Shown piece by piece: positions 54,063 to 63,202 of a stretch of 64,000 nt of DNA. The notes below the pieces were generated by a model, which had not been told where the DNA came from, ran no database searches, and saw only the letters and a program-made list of their open reading frames with translations. Position numbers and translations under genes: made by a program. Source of the DNA: Pandoraea horticolens. Its GTDB lineage: Bacteria; Pseudomonadota; Gammaproteobacteria; Burkholderiales; Burkholderiaceae. How positions within the stretch are numbered: the first letter of the stretch is position 1; each line of letters begins with the position of its first letter. The stretch covers positions 372,001 to 436,000 of the forward strand of contig NZ_CABPSM010000001.1 of the NCBI RefSeq assembly GCF_902459555.1. Reading direction: 5' to 3'.

Positions 54063-55727
54063 TTATGCGAGAAACGCCCGGTCGAGCCAGGCACGTTGGA
54101 CACCCGCCGCGAGCGTGTCCGGCATGACGCCATAAACCCGCCCCCCGGTGCTCGAGAAGCGGCTCTCGATGAACCCGTGCGCCAATTCGGCCGGTGCGTG
54201 TTCAAGCAGCAATGCCGCCTGCGACAGCAATACGATCTGCTGGGCGATGGTGCGTGCACGGACCGCATGCGTTGCGGGATCGGCGGCCAGCCAGCCATGC
54301 AGTTGCGCCAACGCGGCACGCAACGTCGCATGCGATCCGGTGCGCTTTTCGAGCCACTGGAACCAGTGCTGCGCAATGTCGGGCTCGCGGCCGATGGCAC
54401 GCAACACGTCGAGACACATCACATTGCCCGAGCCTTCCCAGATCGAATTGACGGGAGCCTCGCGATACAGTCGCGCGAGCGGCCCCGTCTCCACGTAGCC
54501 ATTGCCGCCCCACACTTCCATGCACTCGCCGGCGAGTTCGAGCGCGCGTTTGCACACCCAGAACTTCGCCGCGGGCAGCACGATACGCCGCCACGCACGC
54601 TCAACCGGTGAGTCGTCGTCGGAAGCGTTCGCATCGAACGCCTGCGCGAGGCGCATCGCCAGCCACGTCGCGGCCTCCGATTCCAGCGCGAGATCCGCGA
54701 GCACCGTCGTCATCAGATCCTGATCGATGAGCTTCGCACCGAATGCCGTACGGTGCCTTGCATGATGAATCGCCTGCACGACGCCCGCGCGCATCATCGC
54801 CGCGCTGCCGATCACGCAATCGAGCCGCGTGTATGTCGCCATCTCGATGATCGTGGGAATGCCTCGCCCCGGCGCGCCGACGCGCGTGCCATACGCGCCC
54901 TGAAACTCGACTTCGCTGCTCGCGTTGGAACGGTTGCCCAGCTTGTCCTTGAGACGCTGAATCTGCACGGCGTTCTTGCGGCCATCCGGGGTGTAACGCG
55001 GCACGAAGAAGCAGGAGAGCGCATCGCTGTCGCTATCGCGTGCGAGCACCAGATGCGCATCGCACTGTGGCGCCGAGAAGAACCACTTGTGACCGACGAG
55101 CGAAAACGTACCGTCGCCGCACTCGGTTGCCGTGGTGGTGTTGGTGCGCACGTCCGAGCCGCCCTGCTTCTCCGTCATTCCCATGCCGATGAGAATGGCG
55201 TGCTTCTGCGCGAGCGGCATATCGCGCGGATCGTGCTGCGGTGCGAGCAACTTGTCCTTGATCGACGCGAAGAGCAAAGGCTCCTGGGCGAGCACCGGAA
55301 TGCTCGCGAACGTCATGGTCGTGGGACACAGCGCGCCCGCCTCGTTCTGGGCGTGCAGAAAGTACGACGCCGTACGCGCCGCCATCACGCCGCCGCGCGG
55401 ACGTGCCCACGGCAACGACTGGAGTTGTGCACCGCGCAACAGGCCCATGAGCGCATGCCACGCGGGATGAAACTCAACGTGATCGATGCGATTGCCTTGC
55501 GAATCGAAGGATTGCAGCTCCGGCTCATGACGATTGGCCGTCTGCGCCCATTGCTGGACCTCGGCTTCGCCCAGACGCGCGCCCTGACGATGCAGCGTCT
55601 TCGCATGCCAGTCGGCATTGAAAGCCGCCACCGCGGCTTGCAGGGCGTTATCCGTAGCGTAAAGGTTGTAATCCGTGAGCGGCGGCACCTGATTGGTGAC
55701 GTCGTGGGTCTGCCAGGCTTCAGTCAT
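54063..55727 (-). CDS. AidB-like acyl-CoA dehydrogenase
   Basis: A 554-residue flavoprotein of the AidB branch of acyl-CoA dehydrogenases, longer than ordinary members. FAD-binding wording is ILIGMGMTEKQGGSDVRTNTTTA and HKWFFSAPQCDAHLVLARD; further on are RLKDKLGNRSNASSEVEFQGAYGTRVG, MATYTRLDCVIGSAAMMRAGVVQAIHHARHRTAFG and WGGNGYVETGPLARLYREAPVNSIWEGSGNVMCLDVLRA. E. coli AidB belongs to the alkylation response, but most homologues are uncharacterised. The start at 55727 skips 14 residues of a longer frame. Confidence 0.85.
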   Translation of the reverse strand: MTEAWQTHDVTNQVPPLTDYNLYATDNALQAAVAAFNADWHAKTLHRQGARLGEAEVQQWAQTANRHEPELQSFDSQGNRIDHVEFHPAWHALMGLLRGAQLQSLPWARPRGGVMAARTASYFLHAQNEAGALCPTTMTFASIPVLAQEPLLFASIKDKLLAPQHDPRDMPLAQKHAILIGMGMTEKQGGSDVRTNTTTATECGDGTFSLVGHKWFFSAPQCDAHLVLARDSDSDALSCFFVPRYTPDGRKNAVQIQRLKDKLGNRSNASSEVEFQGAYGTRVGAPGRGIPTIIEMATYTRLDCVIGSAAMMRAGVVQAIHHARHRTAFGAKLIDQDLMTTVLADLALESEAATWLAMRLAQAFDANASDDDSPVERAWRRIVLPAAKFWVCKRALELAGECMEVWGGNGYVETGPLARLYREAPVNSIWEGSGNVMCLDVLRAIGREPDIAQHWFQWLEKRTGSHATLRAALAQLHGWLAADPATHAVRARTIAQQIVLLSQAALLLEHAPAELAHGFIESRFSSTGGRVYGVMPDTLAAGVQRAWLDRAFLA

Positions 55728-56003
55728 CCGTGTCTCCGTATGCCCATATGCCGAACTTGGGACGATCACCTCAATTGCATCCTTTCATCATAGCGGCTAG
55801 GCCTCCCCCATTCGCACAAATTAGAGGAATGCTTCACTTCGCCCCCGGGCACCGGCGATGTCTGTCTACAATAAGTGCCGCTGCAAGACGTCACCCACGG
55901 GGTACGAATCGCGCAGGTGCGGCACCGAAAGAAAGCGCGCATAACGATAAGCAAAAATGCAGCGATCAGTTGATGCAGTGCCCATCCAAGGGAGGATGAC
56001 AGC

Positions 56004-57692
56004 ATGGACTACGACTACGTCATTGTCGGCGGCGGCTCTGCCGGTTGCGCGCTGGCCGCGCGGTTGGCCGACGGCGCACCGCAGCGCACGATCGCGCTCA
56101 TTGAAGCCGGTCCGCCCGACGACAGCTTTCTCATACGGCTGCCGCTCGGCATCGCGGCGCTTGTGCCGTTCCGATCGCGTCGCAACTACGGCTATCGCAC
56201 CACACCGCAGGCGGGACTCACGGGACGCCGGGGCTATCAGCCACGCGGACGCGGGCTGGGGGGCTCGAGTTCGATCAACGCGATGATCTACACCCGCGGT
56301 CATCCGGACGATTACAACGATTGGACACAGGCCGGCTGCCCCGGCTGGGGATGGGACGACGTGCTGCCGTACTTCCGCCGCAGCGAGCACAACGAGCGCG
56401 GCGCCAACGCCTGGCACGGCACCGGCGGCCCGCTCAACGTCTCGGATCTACGTACGGTGAACCCGTTCTCGAGACACTATGTCGAGGCGGCGCGCGAAGC
56501 CGGGTTTCCGGTCAGCGACGACTTCAACGGCGCGCAATACGAAGGGGCGGGCGTCTATCAGGTAACGCAAAAAGACGGCGAGCGATGGAATGCCGCACGC
56601 GCCTATCTGCACGGGAAATCGCGTGCAAATCTGCATGTCGTCACCGACGCACTCGTGCAGCGCATCGTCTTCGACGGCAAACGGGCGACGGGCGTCAAAC
56701 TGCAACGTCGCGGCACCCTGGAGACGATTCGCGCGCGAGCGGAGGTGGTACTGAGCGCGGGGGCGTTCAACTCGGCGCAGTTGCTGATGTGCTCAGGCAT
56801 CGGCCCCGCCGGGCATCTGCGCTCGCACGGGCTGGAAGTGCACGTCGACGCGCCGGGCGTGGGTGAGAATCTGCAAGATCACATCGACTTCATCATCAAC
56901 AAGTACGTCGCGCATCGCGATCTCGTGGGCTATACGCCCGCCGGGTTGTGGCATCTGCTCGCCCAAGGGCTGGACTATCTGCGTGACAAGCGCGGCTTGT
57001 TCGCCAGCAATATCGCCGAGGCGGGCGGCTTCCTCAAGAGCGATCCCTCCCTCGCGCGCCCCGATTTGCAGATGCACTTTCTCGTGGGTATTTGCGACAA
57101 CCACAATCGTCGACTGCATTTACGGCGCGGCATGTCGCTGCATGCGTGCGTGCTGCGTCCAAAGAGCCGCGGACGCGTGACGCTCGCCTCCACCGACATG
57201 CGCGACGCCCCGCAAATCGATCCGGCGTTCCTGCAAGCGCAAGAGGACGTCGACACGTTGCTGCGCGGTGCGCGCGTGATCCGGCGAATTCTCGCGGCGC
57301 CATCGCTCGCGCAGTTCGGCGGGCAGGAGTTGCACAGCCGGGGCATCGAGTCTGACGAGGCGCTCACGGCCCTGATCCGGGCACGCGCAGACACCATCTA
57401 TCACCCGGTCGGCACGTGCCGGATGGGCAGCGACGCGGTGTCGGTCGTCGACCCGGAATTGAAGGTCCGTGGCGTAGAGGGACTGCGTGTGGTCGACGCA
57501 TCGATCATGCCGACACTCGTCGGCGGCAATACCAACGCACCGTCGATGATGATCGGAGAAAAGGCGGCGGATCTGATGTTGGGACGTGCGCCGGCGTCTG
57601 TGCCGTACGTTAACCCGGTAGCCGTGGACGCATCACGCACACCGTCGACCGGATCGACCGTGTTAGCCACTCGTGCGCAGCCACAGGTTTAG
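56004..57692 (+). CDS. GMC-family FAD-dependent alcohol/choline dehydrogenase
   Basis: A 562-residue flavin oxidoreductase. The ADP-binding fold is DYVIVGGGSAGCALAARLAD at the N-terminus. GMC signatures are GRGLGGSSSINAMIYTRGHPDDYNDW and GAFNSAQLLMCSGIGPAGHL. The active-site His lies in DTIYHPVGTCRMGSDAVSVVDPELKVRGVEGLRVVDASIMP, then GGNTNAPSMMIGEKAADLM. Choline dehydrogenase, aryl-alcohol or polyethylene-glycol dehydrogenase activities all occur in this family; no betaine genes accompany it. Divergent from the AidB-like gene, with a TACAAT element near 55868 in the 276-bp gap. Its 3' end overlaps the prepilin peptidase gene by 30 bp. Confidence 0.85.
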   Translation: MDYDYVIVGGGSAGCALAARLADGAPQRTIALIEAGPPDDSFLIRLPLGIAALVPFRSRRNYGYRTTPQAGLTGRRGYQPRGRGLGGSSSINAMIYTRGHPDDYNDWTQAGCPGWGWDDVLPYFRRSEHNERGANAWHGTGGPLNVSDLRTVNPFSRHYVEAAREAGFPVSDDFNGAQYEGAGVYQVTQKDGERWNAARAYLHGKSRANLHVVTDALVQRIVFDGKRATGVKLQRRGTLETIRARAEVVLSAGAFNSAQLLMCSGIGPAGHLRSHGLEVHVDAPGVGENLQDHIDFIINKYVAHRDLVGYTPAGLWHLLAQGLDYLRDKRGLFASNIAEAGGFLKSDPSLARPDLQMHFLVGICDNHNRRLHLRRGMSLHACVLRPKSRGRVTLASTDMRDAPQIDPAFLQAQEDVDTLLRGARVIRRILAAPSLAQFGGQELHSRGIESDEALTALIRARADTIYHPVGTCRMGSDAVSVVDPELKVRGVEGLRVVDASIMPTLVGGNTNAPSMMIGEKAADLMLGRAPASVPYVNPVAVDASRTPSTGSTVLATRAQPQV

Positions 57693-58553
57693 GAACGGCT
57701 CGCCCCACAACAGGCTCGCCAGCGCCCCCAGATTCAGCCACGGACCGAAAGGCAGCGGCTCGCGCAACGCGCGGCCGCGCCACAGCCCCAGCACCGCGAA
57801 GGCGAGTGTCGCCGCGACAGCACCGAATGCCAGCATCAGCGGCACGCCGATCCAGCCGAGCCACGCGCCACACGCCGCGACGAGCTTTGCGTCGCCACCA
57901 CCGAGTCCGTCTTCGCCCGTCAGCGTTCGATACGCGCCGGCGATCATTCCCATGACGCCGTAGCCCAATGCTGCGCCAAGCACGGCATCGTCGACGGATA
58001 ACGTCAGCCCCGCGACACTGCACAGCAAGCCGGCCCACAGCAGCGGCAATGTGAGCGTATCGGGAAGCAGCCGCGTGTCGCTGTCGATCAGCGTGAGCGC
58101 CAGCAGCACTGCGCCGAAGCCGCACCACGCCAGCATTGTGAGGTACTGCATCGATGGCACGAACTGCCATGCGACGCCCGCGAACATGACCCCGACGGTG
58201 AGTTCGACGAGCGGATAGCGCAGAGAAATCCCCGAACGGCACTGCGCGCAGCGGCCGCGCAGAAGAAGAAAGCCGAGCACCGGGACGTTGTGGCGCGCCA
58301 GGATACGTGTCTCGCAATGCGGACAGCGCGACGGCGGCCACGCCAGATTGAACGTGGGCGTGACCGGTGGCGGCTGCCCGGCCCACGCAGCGCTCTCATG
58401 CGCCCACTGCGCCTCGAGCATACGCGGCAGACGATGCACGACGACGTTCAGAAAACTTCCCACGAACAGCCCCAGCATGGCCATCGCCGCCACGACCGCT
58501 TCACGTGGCAGCGCCCGGAATTCGTGCCACAGGAGTTCGATGAGCGACGCCAT
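57663..58553 (-). CDS. pilU: Type IV prepilin peptidase (A24 family)
   Basis: A 296-residue inner-membrane aspartyl protease that cleaves and often N-methylates prepilins. Two zinc-binding pairs are seen in CPHCETRILARHNVPVLGFLLLRGRCAQC. The catalytic Asp residues are in LIDSDTRLLPD and in the GxGD-like motif GLGGGDAKLVAA. About eight hydrophobic segments follow the pattern of PilD/GspO. It directly follows pilR (2-bp gap), where R64-type operons have pilS and pilT before pilU; those two are absent here. Confidence 0.9.
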   Translation of the reverse strand: MASLIELLWHEFRALPREAVVAAMAMLGLFVGSFLNVVVHRLPRMLEAQWAHESAAWAGQPPPVTPTFNLAWPPSRCPHCETRILARHNVPVLGFLLLRGRCAQCRSGISLRYPLVELTVGVMFAGVAWQFVPSMQYLTMLAWCGFGAVLLALTLIDSDTRLLPDTLTLPLLWAGLLCSVAGLTLSVDDAVLGAALGYGVMGMIAGAYRTLTGEDGLGGGDAKLVAACGAWLGWIGVPLMLAFGAVAATLAFAVLGLWRGRALREPLPFGPWLNLGALASLLWGEPFLNLWLRTSG

Positions 58554-58555
58554 CG

Positions 58556-59647
58556 TCAGAACATCGATTCCGCGTACTCACCCGCCGCGTGCCCGATCTG
58601 AAGCATACCGGCCACGGTGAAGATGATGGTCAGACCGACGAGCGCCATCAGCACGGAGCGAAGTGCGGCGGAACGCATCTTGATGCGCTCGGCAACTTCC
58701 TCGATGGTCATCAGACCGATCTTGCGAATGCCGGCGTCGAAGTTGGAACGTCCCGAGTATTCGACCAGACGATCGAAGACCTCCTCGTTGAAGATGCCGG
58801 TATCCATCGCCTTGACCATGCTCCGCTCGCTTTTGAGCGACGCACGCATGCGCAGCAAATGAGAGCGCATCCAGGGCGACGCCCCTGCGAGCAGCAGCGA
58901 AATGGAATCGAACACCGATGTCTTCGCGCCGGTCAGCGCGGCAAGCGACACGAGAAACTCACCGGCGCGCACGTCGCGATATACGGCGAACGGGCCGAAG
59001 TTATCGACACGCCGCCGCAACGGTCCTGTCCATCGACTGAGCGAGAGCAACACACCCACGATGGCCAGCAGCGGCATGCCATAAAGAAGCGGCCACCAAT
59101 TCGCCACGAATCCCGACACGATATACAACCCCGCACCGATCAGCGGGAACTGCTCGGGCGGCATGATCTCGATCATGATCGGCATCATGCCGTAGGCCAC
59201 CCCCAGTTGGATGGCGGCGAGCAGGACCGACATGAAAATCGGCAGCACCACGGCGCCGGCTATCGCCGCGCGCGTCTGCTGCTGGAGCGTGACCACGCGT
59301 GCCAGAAATCGCAACGCGCCCGGCAGGTCGCCCTTCTCGCCGGCGGAAATCACGATCAGATCTTCGTCGGGAATGGTGCCTTCCCACGACTTGCGCAAGT
59401 TCTTCGAGCTGGCGCGATCACGCCACAAGGCGTAAAGCGGCGCCATCAGATTGCGCCGCTCCTTCGCGCGCGCACACCGGCGTGAGAAGAGTTCGAACGG
59501 GTTCGCACCGTCTTCGATGGCATCGGCGAAGTCACTGTAGAACTTCGCGCGCATCTTGCGAAAATGGCGCTTTGCCCGGCTCAGGCCCGGATACGGGTCC
59601 CGCGCGGGGGACAGCTTGGAAAGCAGACGATTGGCGGCTTCTAGCAT
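58556..59647 (-). CDS. pilR: Type IVb pilus inner-membrane platform protein PilR (GspF/PilC family)
   Basis: A 363-residue polytopic protein of the T2SS F family. It keeps the two-repeat pattern with SAGEKGDLPGALRFLARVVTLQQQTRAAIAGAVVLPIFM in the first half and EYSGRSNFDAGIRKIGLMTIEEVAERIKMRSAALRSVLMALVGLTIIFTV in the second. Three main membrane segments are evident. It links the ATPase to pilin assembly and lies 42 bp after the ATPase gene. Confidence 0.87.
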   Translation of the reverse strand: MLEAANRLLSKLSPARDPYPGLSRAKRHFRKMRAKFYSDFADAIEDGANPFELFSRRCARAKERRNLMAPLYALWRDRASSKNLRKSWEGTIPDEDLIVISAGEKGDLPGALRFLARVVTLQQQTRAAIAGAVVLPIFMSVLLAAIQLGVAYGMMPIMIEIMPPEQFPLIGAGLYIVSGFVANWWPLLYGMPLLAIVGVLLSLSRWTGPLRRRVDNFGPFAVYRDVRAGEFLVSLAALTGAKTSVFDSISLLLAGASPWMRSHLLRMRASLKSERSMVKAMDTGIFNEEVFDRLVEYSGRSNFDAGIRKIGLMTIEEVAERIKMRSAALRSVLMALVGLTIIFTVAGMLQIGHAAGEYAESMF

Positions 59648-59689
59648 AGGGATTAGCGCTGCGTTTCAGACGAATTGCGTGAGGATGAC

Positions 59690-61408
59690 TTACACACTCG
59701 CCAGACGGCGGGGGGGTTGAGGCGATGACGAACCGCCCTTCCATATCTGGAATTTCTTGAGCTTGTGGAATCCGGCTTCTATGTCACTGGGGTCGATAAG
59801 TCCCTGCGCCATCTTGTAGATCGCATGCTCCATGGCCGACTTGCCACACATGACCGGACTCGTGAGGTCGCCGTCGTGTTGGGCGCGCCAATAGCGCTGC
59901 GCCTCCCAGAATTTCGATTGACGCAGCAGGTCGAGCAATTCGTCGCACAATTCGCACACTTCCGCCACGACCGTCTGCCCTGCCGTGCCTCGCCCCTTGC
60001 AGTGATCGCAGCCCGGGCCTGCGACACGCACGCGAGCCGTGTCGATGCCGAGGCCGGCGATGACGCGCAACGTCGTCTCGTCGAGACGCCCGACGGCCGG
60101 CAACTTGCAGTGATCGCACAGCACCGGAATGAGCTTCTGATACACCATGGCGGTGAGAAAGTTGGGGGACGTCACGGCCGCGACCGGCATGCCGATCTCT
60201 TCGCTAACTAAACGCGGAATGATGCCGAATGCGCTCGACGCGTGAACCGTGGACAACACCTGATGGCCCGTCTCGGTCATCGACTTGGCGAACGAGCCCG
60301 TCTCGCTGTCGCGGATTTCACCAGGCATGAGTTTGTCCGGATCGCCACGCAACAGCACTTTGGCCGCCGCGCCGAACGCCGATTCGCCGTGACCGTCTTC
60401 GGCACGCCGCTGAATCGGGATCTGCGTCACATGCGGCTGGATGTATTCGACCGGATCTTCGATGGAGAAGAATTTCTTACCGGAGTCGCGCTCGTACATC
60501 ATCATCGTGCGCAAGGTCGTCGACTTGCCCGAGCCGGTCTCACCCGCGATGATCGTCAACCCTGGGCTGCGGTGCACCGCGTTCTCCAGCACCTCGATCT
60601 GATCGGCGGAGTACCCGAGTTCGGAGAGCGACAGCACGTCGTCGTCCACGGCTTCGTTGACGAGCAATCGCAAAACCACGTCGACACCCCGGTTCTCGCG
60701 AATGCTCTGCAAGCGCAGCTGATACTTGCGATTACGCAGGTTCAGCGGAATCGAACAACTCTGATGCTGATCTTCATCGAAATGGTTGTGACTTCGGCTG
60801 CTGGGGTCGGCACGCGAGTTGTACGCCGCCGACACCGCATCGAGCATCGCGTGATAGTCGCGCGAGATGCGATCGGTCTCGCTGGTTGCGCGCAGCTTGC
60901 CGTGAATGCGCATGCGCACGCGCACGTGCTGGCCTTCGCGAAATTCGAAGTGGACGTCGGAGGCTCGCGCGTCGATGGCGCGCTCGATGATCAGATCGAA
61001 ATTCCGGTAGGCGCCTGTGCGCTGCTCTTCGGTGCGAACACCGGTACCGCTCTGCTGTTGCAGGCGCGACTGCATGAGCAACATTTCTTCTGTCGTGCCG
61101 ACGTAAATCCCTTCGAGATCCAGCCGATGTGTCGCTCGAACGGCCTGTTCGAAACGCGAGAGCAAGTCGGAGCCCTGCATGCGCACGAACGTGGTGTGCT
61201 CGAGCAATACCAGAAAGAGCCGCGGCTTCGGGGCGACGAGCACCAGCGACCCGTTTTCCGCCCCGGCCAACGTGATGCCGAGATCCTGACGCCAGCCTTG
61301 CATCTGGATATCGTCGACGCGAAGATCTGCGATGGGCCGGGCTACCGTGCCGCTGCGTGAATTGACGCGTGAGAGCGCCGCCTGGAAACGATCAGAAATC
61401 TTCGCCAT
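59690..61408 (-). CDS. pilQ: Type IVb pilus assembly ATPase PilQ
   Basis: A 572-residue GspE/PilB-like secretion ATPase, R64 PilQ type. Walker A is IAGETGSGKSTT, the Asp box is FSIEDPVEYIQPHVTQIPIQR, Walker B is LMPGEIRDSETG and the His box is GHQVLSTVHASSAFGIIPRL. Two CxxC pairs (CDHCK... and CDHCKGRG) with a third CELC provide a zinc site as in related ATPases. The start at 61408 (MAKISDRFQAAL) overlaps pilP by 17 bp. Confidence 0.88.
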   Translation of the reverse strand: MAKISDRFQAALSRVNSRSGTVARPIADLRVDDIQMQGWRQDLGITLAGAENGSLVLVAPKPRLFLVLLEHTTFVRMQGSDLLSRFEQAVRATHRLDLEGIYVGTTEEMLLMQSRLQQQSGTGVRTEEQRTGAYRNFDLIIERAIDARASDVHFEFREGQHVRVRMRIHGKLRATSETDRISRDYHAMLDAVSAAYNSRADPSSRSHNHFDEDQHQSCSIPLNLRNRKYQLRLQSIRENRGVDVVLRLLVNEAVDDDVLSLSELGYSADQIEVLENAVHRSPGLTIIAGETGSGKSTTLRTMMMYERDSGKKFFSIEDPVEYIQPHVTQIPIQRRAEDGHGESAFGAAAKVLLRGDPDKLMPGEIRDSETGSFAKSMTETGHQVLSTVHASSAFGIIPRLVSEEIGMPVAAVTSPNFLTAMVYQKLIPVLCDHCKLPAVGRLDETTLRVIAGLGIDTARVRVAGPGCDHCKGRGTAGQTVVAEVCELCDELLDLLRQSKFWEAQRYWRAQHDGDLTSPVMCGKSAMEHAIYKMAQGLIDPSDIEAGFHKLKKFQIWKGGSSSPQPPRRLASV

Positions 61409-61856
61409 TGCGCCGCCCCGATGAACCGAGTCTCGCGCGACCCGCCTGCGCTTCGCCGGCTGGCGACGCCCCCATCGCATTGGGCAGCAGCAGACGTTGG
61501 GCTTTGCCGCCTCGTGTCACGTCCACGAAATCGCTGCCGATCTTCACCACCTTCCAATCGCCGAATCGGTCGCCGTCGCTCACGTTGTAACCAAAGCGGC
61601 CATCGACGCGCAGGTAAGCCACGGCGATGTCGTCGACGCCGTGAATGAACATCAGCTCCGGCAACACATCGGGCGTTGCGCTGATCGCAGCGGCCGACGA
61701 CGCACCATCGGCCGTCAGTGTCTCCTGCGACGACTTGAGATGGGCGCGGGCAAAAACGTCGATCGTTTCTGCGGCATGCGCAGGTATGGCAAACATCGGG
61801 GACGTTGCCGCCACGGCCGTCGCAATCCATGCCATCCGGCGGAGCTTAATGAACAT
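61392..61856 (-). CDS. pilP: Type IVb pilus biogenesis protein PilP
   Basis: A 154-residue exported protein of the R64 PilP type: a signal sequence ending IPAHA before AETIDVFARAHLKSSQ, then the conserved repeat-like segment LPELMFIHGVDDIAVAYLRVDGRFGYNVSDGDRFGDWKVVKIGSDFVDVTRGGKAQRLLLP. It overlaps both pilO (11 bp) and pilQ. Presumed periplasmic partner of the secretin. Confidence 0.82.
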   Translation of the reverse strand: MFIKLRRMAWIATAVAATSPMFAIPAHAAETIDVFARAHLKSSQETLTADGASSAAAISATPDVLPELMFIHGVDDIAVAYLRVDGRFGYNVSDGDRFGDWKVVKIGSDFVDVTRGGKAQRLLLPNAMGASPAGEAQAGRARLGSSGRRNGEDF

Positions 61857-63201
61857 AGTAGGTTCCCTTAGCGGAGAAGACGGGTTTGGTGTCGTCGATC
61901 ACGATCGTCAACTCGTGCAACGACATGTTGCCGGCGCGCATCATCAATCCGGCCACGGAATCGACGAACGCCAGATGACCGGCAATCTTCCATTCCCCTT
62001 TGGCGATCGGAGGCGGCACGTCGCTGCGTGCGGTCACCGCCCGTGGCGCCTGAACAAGCGGTTGGGGCATCGACAGCGAAATGTCCATGCCGTAGTCGCC
62101 GAGCGATTGCAGACGCGCCCCGGCGGTGCGCAGGAACTGTGTGCGCGGCACGGGTGTCACGCGCGCCTCGCCGTCGTCGACCTCGTCTTCGCTCTCGGCG
62201 AGTCCTTCCGCGCTCGCAGACACCGGCATCGCTTTGGCCTGCCCGGATACCGGCGCAGCGGTGTCAGCGGGCGTTATGGCTTCGCGCGCGTTGTCGAGAT
62301 CGACGATCCGGGCATTCGGCCGTTGCGAGAGAAGCAGATCGAATGTGCCGCCCTCCTGACGGCGCCACTGAATCTCACATTGATTGCCCTTGCACTCGAT
62401 GGACGCGGGGCGCCATCCGCCAGCGCTCACGGGTAGCGACTGCACCGCGTATTGCACGCGCCGGGCATACGACGCTCCCGTCGAGAAGGGTTCTGCGGCG
62501 ATTGCGCGGGCAAGCGCGCGCCGGTAGGCATCCACCGGATCGACCTGATTGGCCGCTGCGAGCTTTGCTTTCTCCCTTTCCTCGTACCAATCCCACCCCC
62601 ACCATCCGGCCACGCAGACGAGCGAGAGCGTTGCGAGCGAGATCGCGGCGATCTTCAGTTGCCGCGCCGGTAACGGCTTGCGCACGCCTTGCAGACACGC
62701 GTCGCGCGGCGGTTCCTTCGCTGCGTGTGCTGCGATATCGTCGAGCGTGAGCGTCACATCGGCGCCGCTGCCGTTCAATGGCGCGATACCTGCAATCGTG
62801 ATTCCGCCCTCGGTCTCTGCTGCCCATTGCTCCATTCTTGCGTGCAGCTCCGATGCGGGCACGACCAGATCCAGCTCCGGCCGGCGATCACGCAACGTCA
62901 CGAAGAACACGGCAGACAGGTTGTCGGGATCGGGATGCACGAACGCCACGTTCGGCGCATCGACCATCGCACCGAGCACGGCACCCAGGGCATATAACTC
63001 GGGCGCGCCCTGCTCTTTGATCGAAGGGGCCAGCGAGAACAACCCCACCGTGCGCGTACCGGCGCCATCGTCGGCCACGGCGTAATGGGAGGCGTCGCGG
63101 CTGCGGGCGAGCCCGCGAATCTCGGTAGGCTCCTTCTGCAGACCGATCAATGTCTCCCACTGCGCACCGACGACGAGCCGGTTGGACAATATGCGCGTCA
63201 T
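61846..63201 (-). CDS. pilO: Type IVb pilus protein PilO (pilin accessory)
   Basis: A 451-residue bitopic protein of the R64 PilO type. A cytoplasmic N-terminal part (about residues 1-175) leads to a single membrane segment, LKIAAISLATLSLVCVAGWWGWDWY, and a periplasmic C-terminal domain with KGNQCEIQWRRQEGGTFDLLLSQRPNARIVDL and the terminal FSAKGTYYVH. It likely connects the ATPase platform to the secretin. Starts 1 bp after the pilN stop. Confidence 0.8.
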   Translation of the reverse strand: MTRILSNRLVVGAQWETLIGLQKEPTEIRGLARSRDASHYAVADDGAGTRTVGLFSLAPSIKEQGAPELYALGAVLGAMVDAPNVAFVHPDPDNLSAVFFVTLRDRRPELDLVVPASELHARMEQWAAETEGGITIAGIAPLNGSGADVTLTLDDIAAHAAKEPPRDACLQGVRKPLPARQLKIAAISLATLSLVCVAGWWGWDWYEEREKAKLAAANQVDPVDAYRRALARAIAAEPFSTGASYARRVQYAVQSLPVSAGGWRPASIECKGNQCEIQWRRQEGGTFDLLLSQRPNARIVDLDNAREAITPADTAAPVSGQAKAMPVSASAEGLAESEDEVDDGEARVTPVPRTQFLRTAGARLQSLGDYGMDISLSMPQPLVQAPRAVTARSDVPPPIAKGEWKIAGHLAFVDSVAGLMMRAGNMSLHELTIVIDDTKPVFSAKGTYYVH

Positions 63202-63202
63202 A

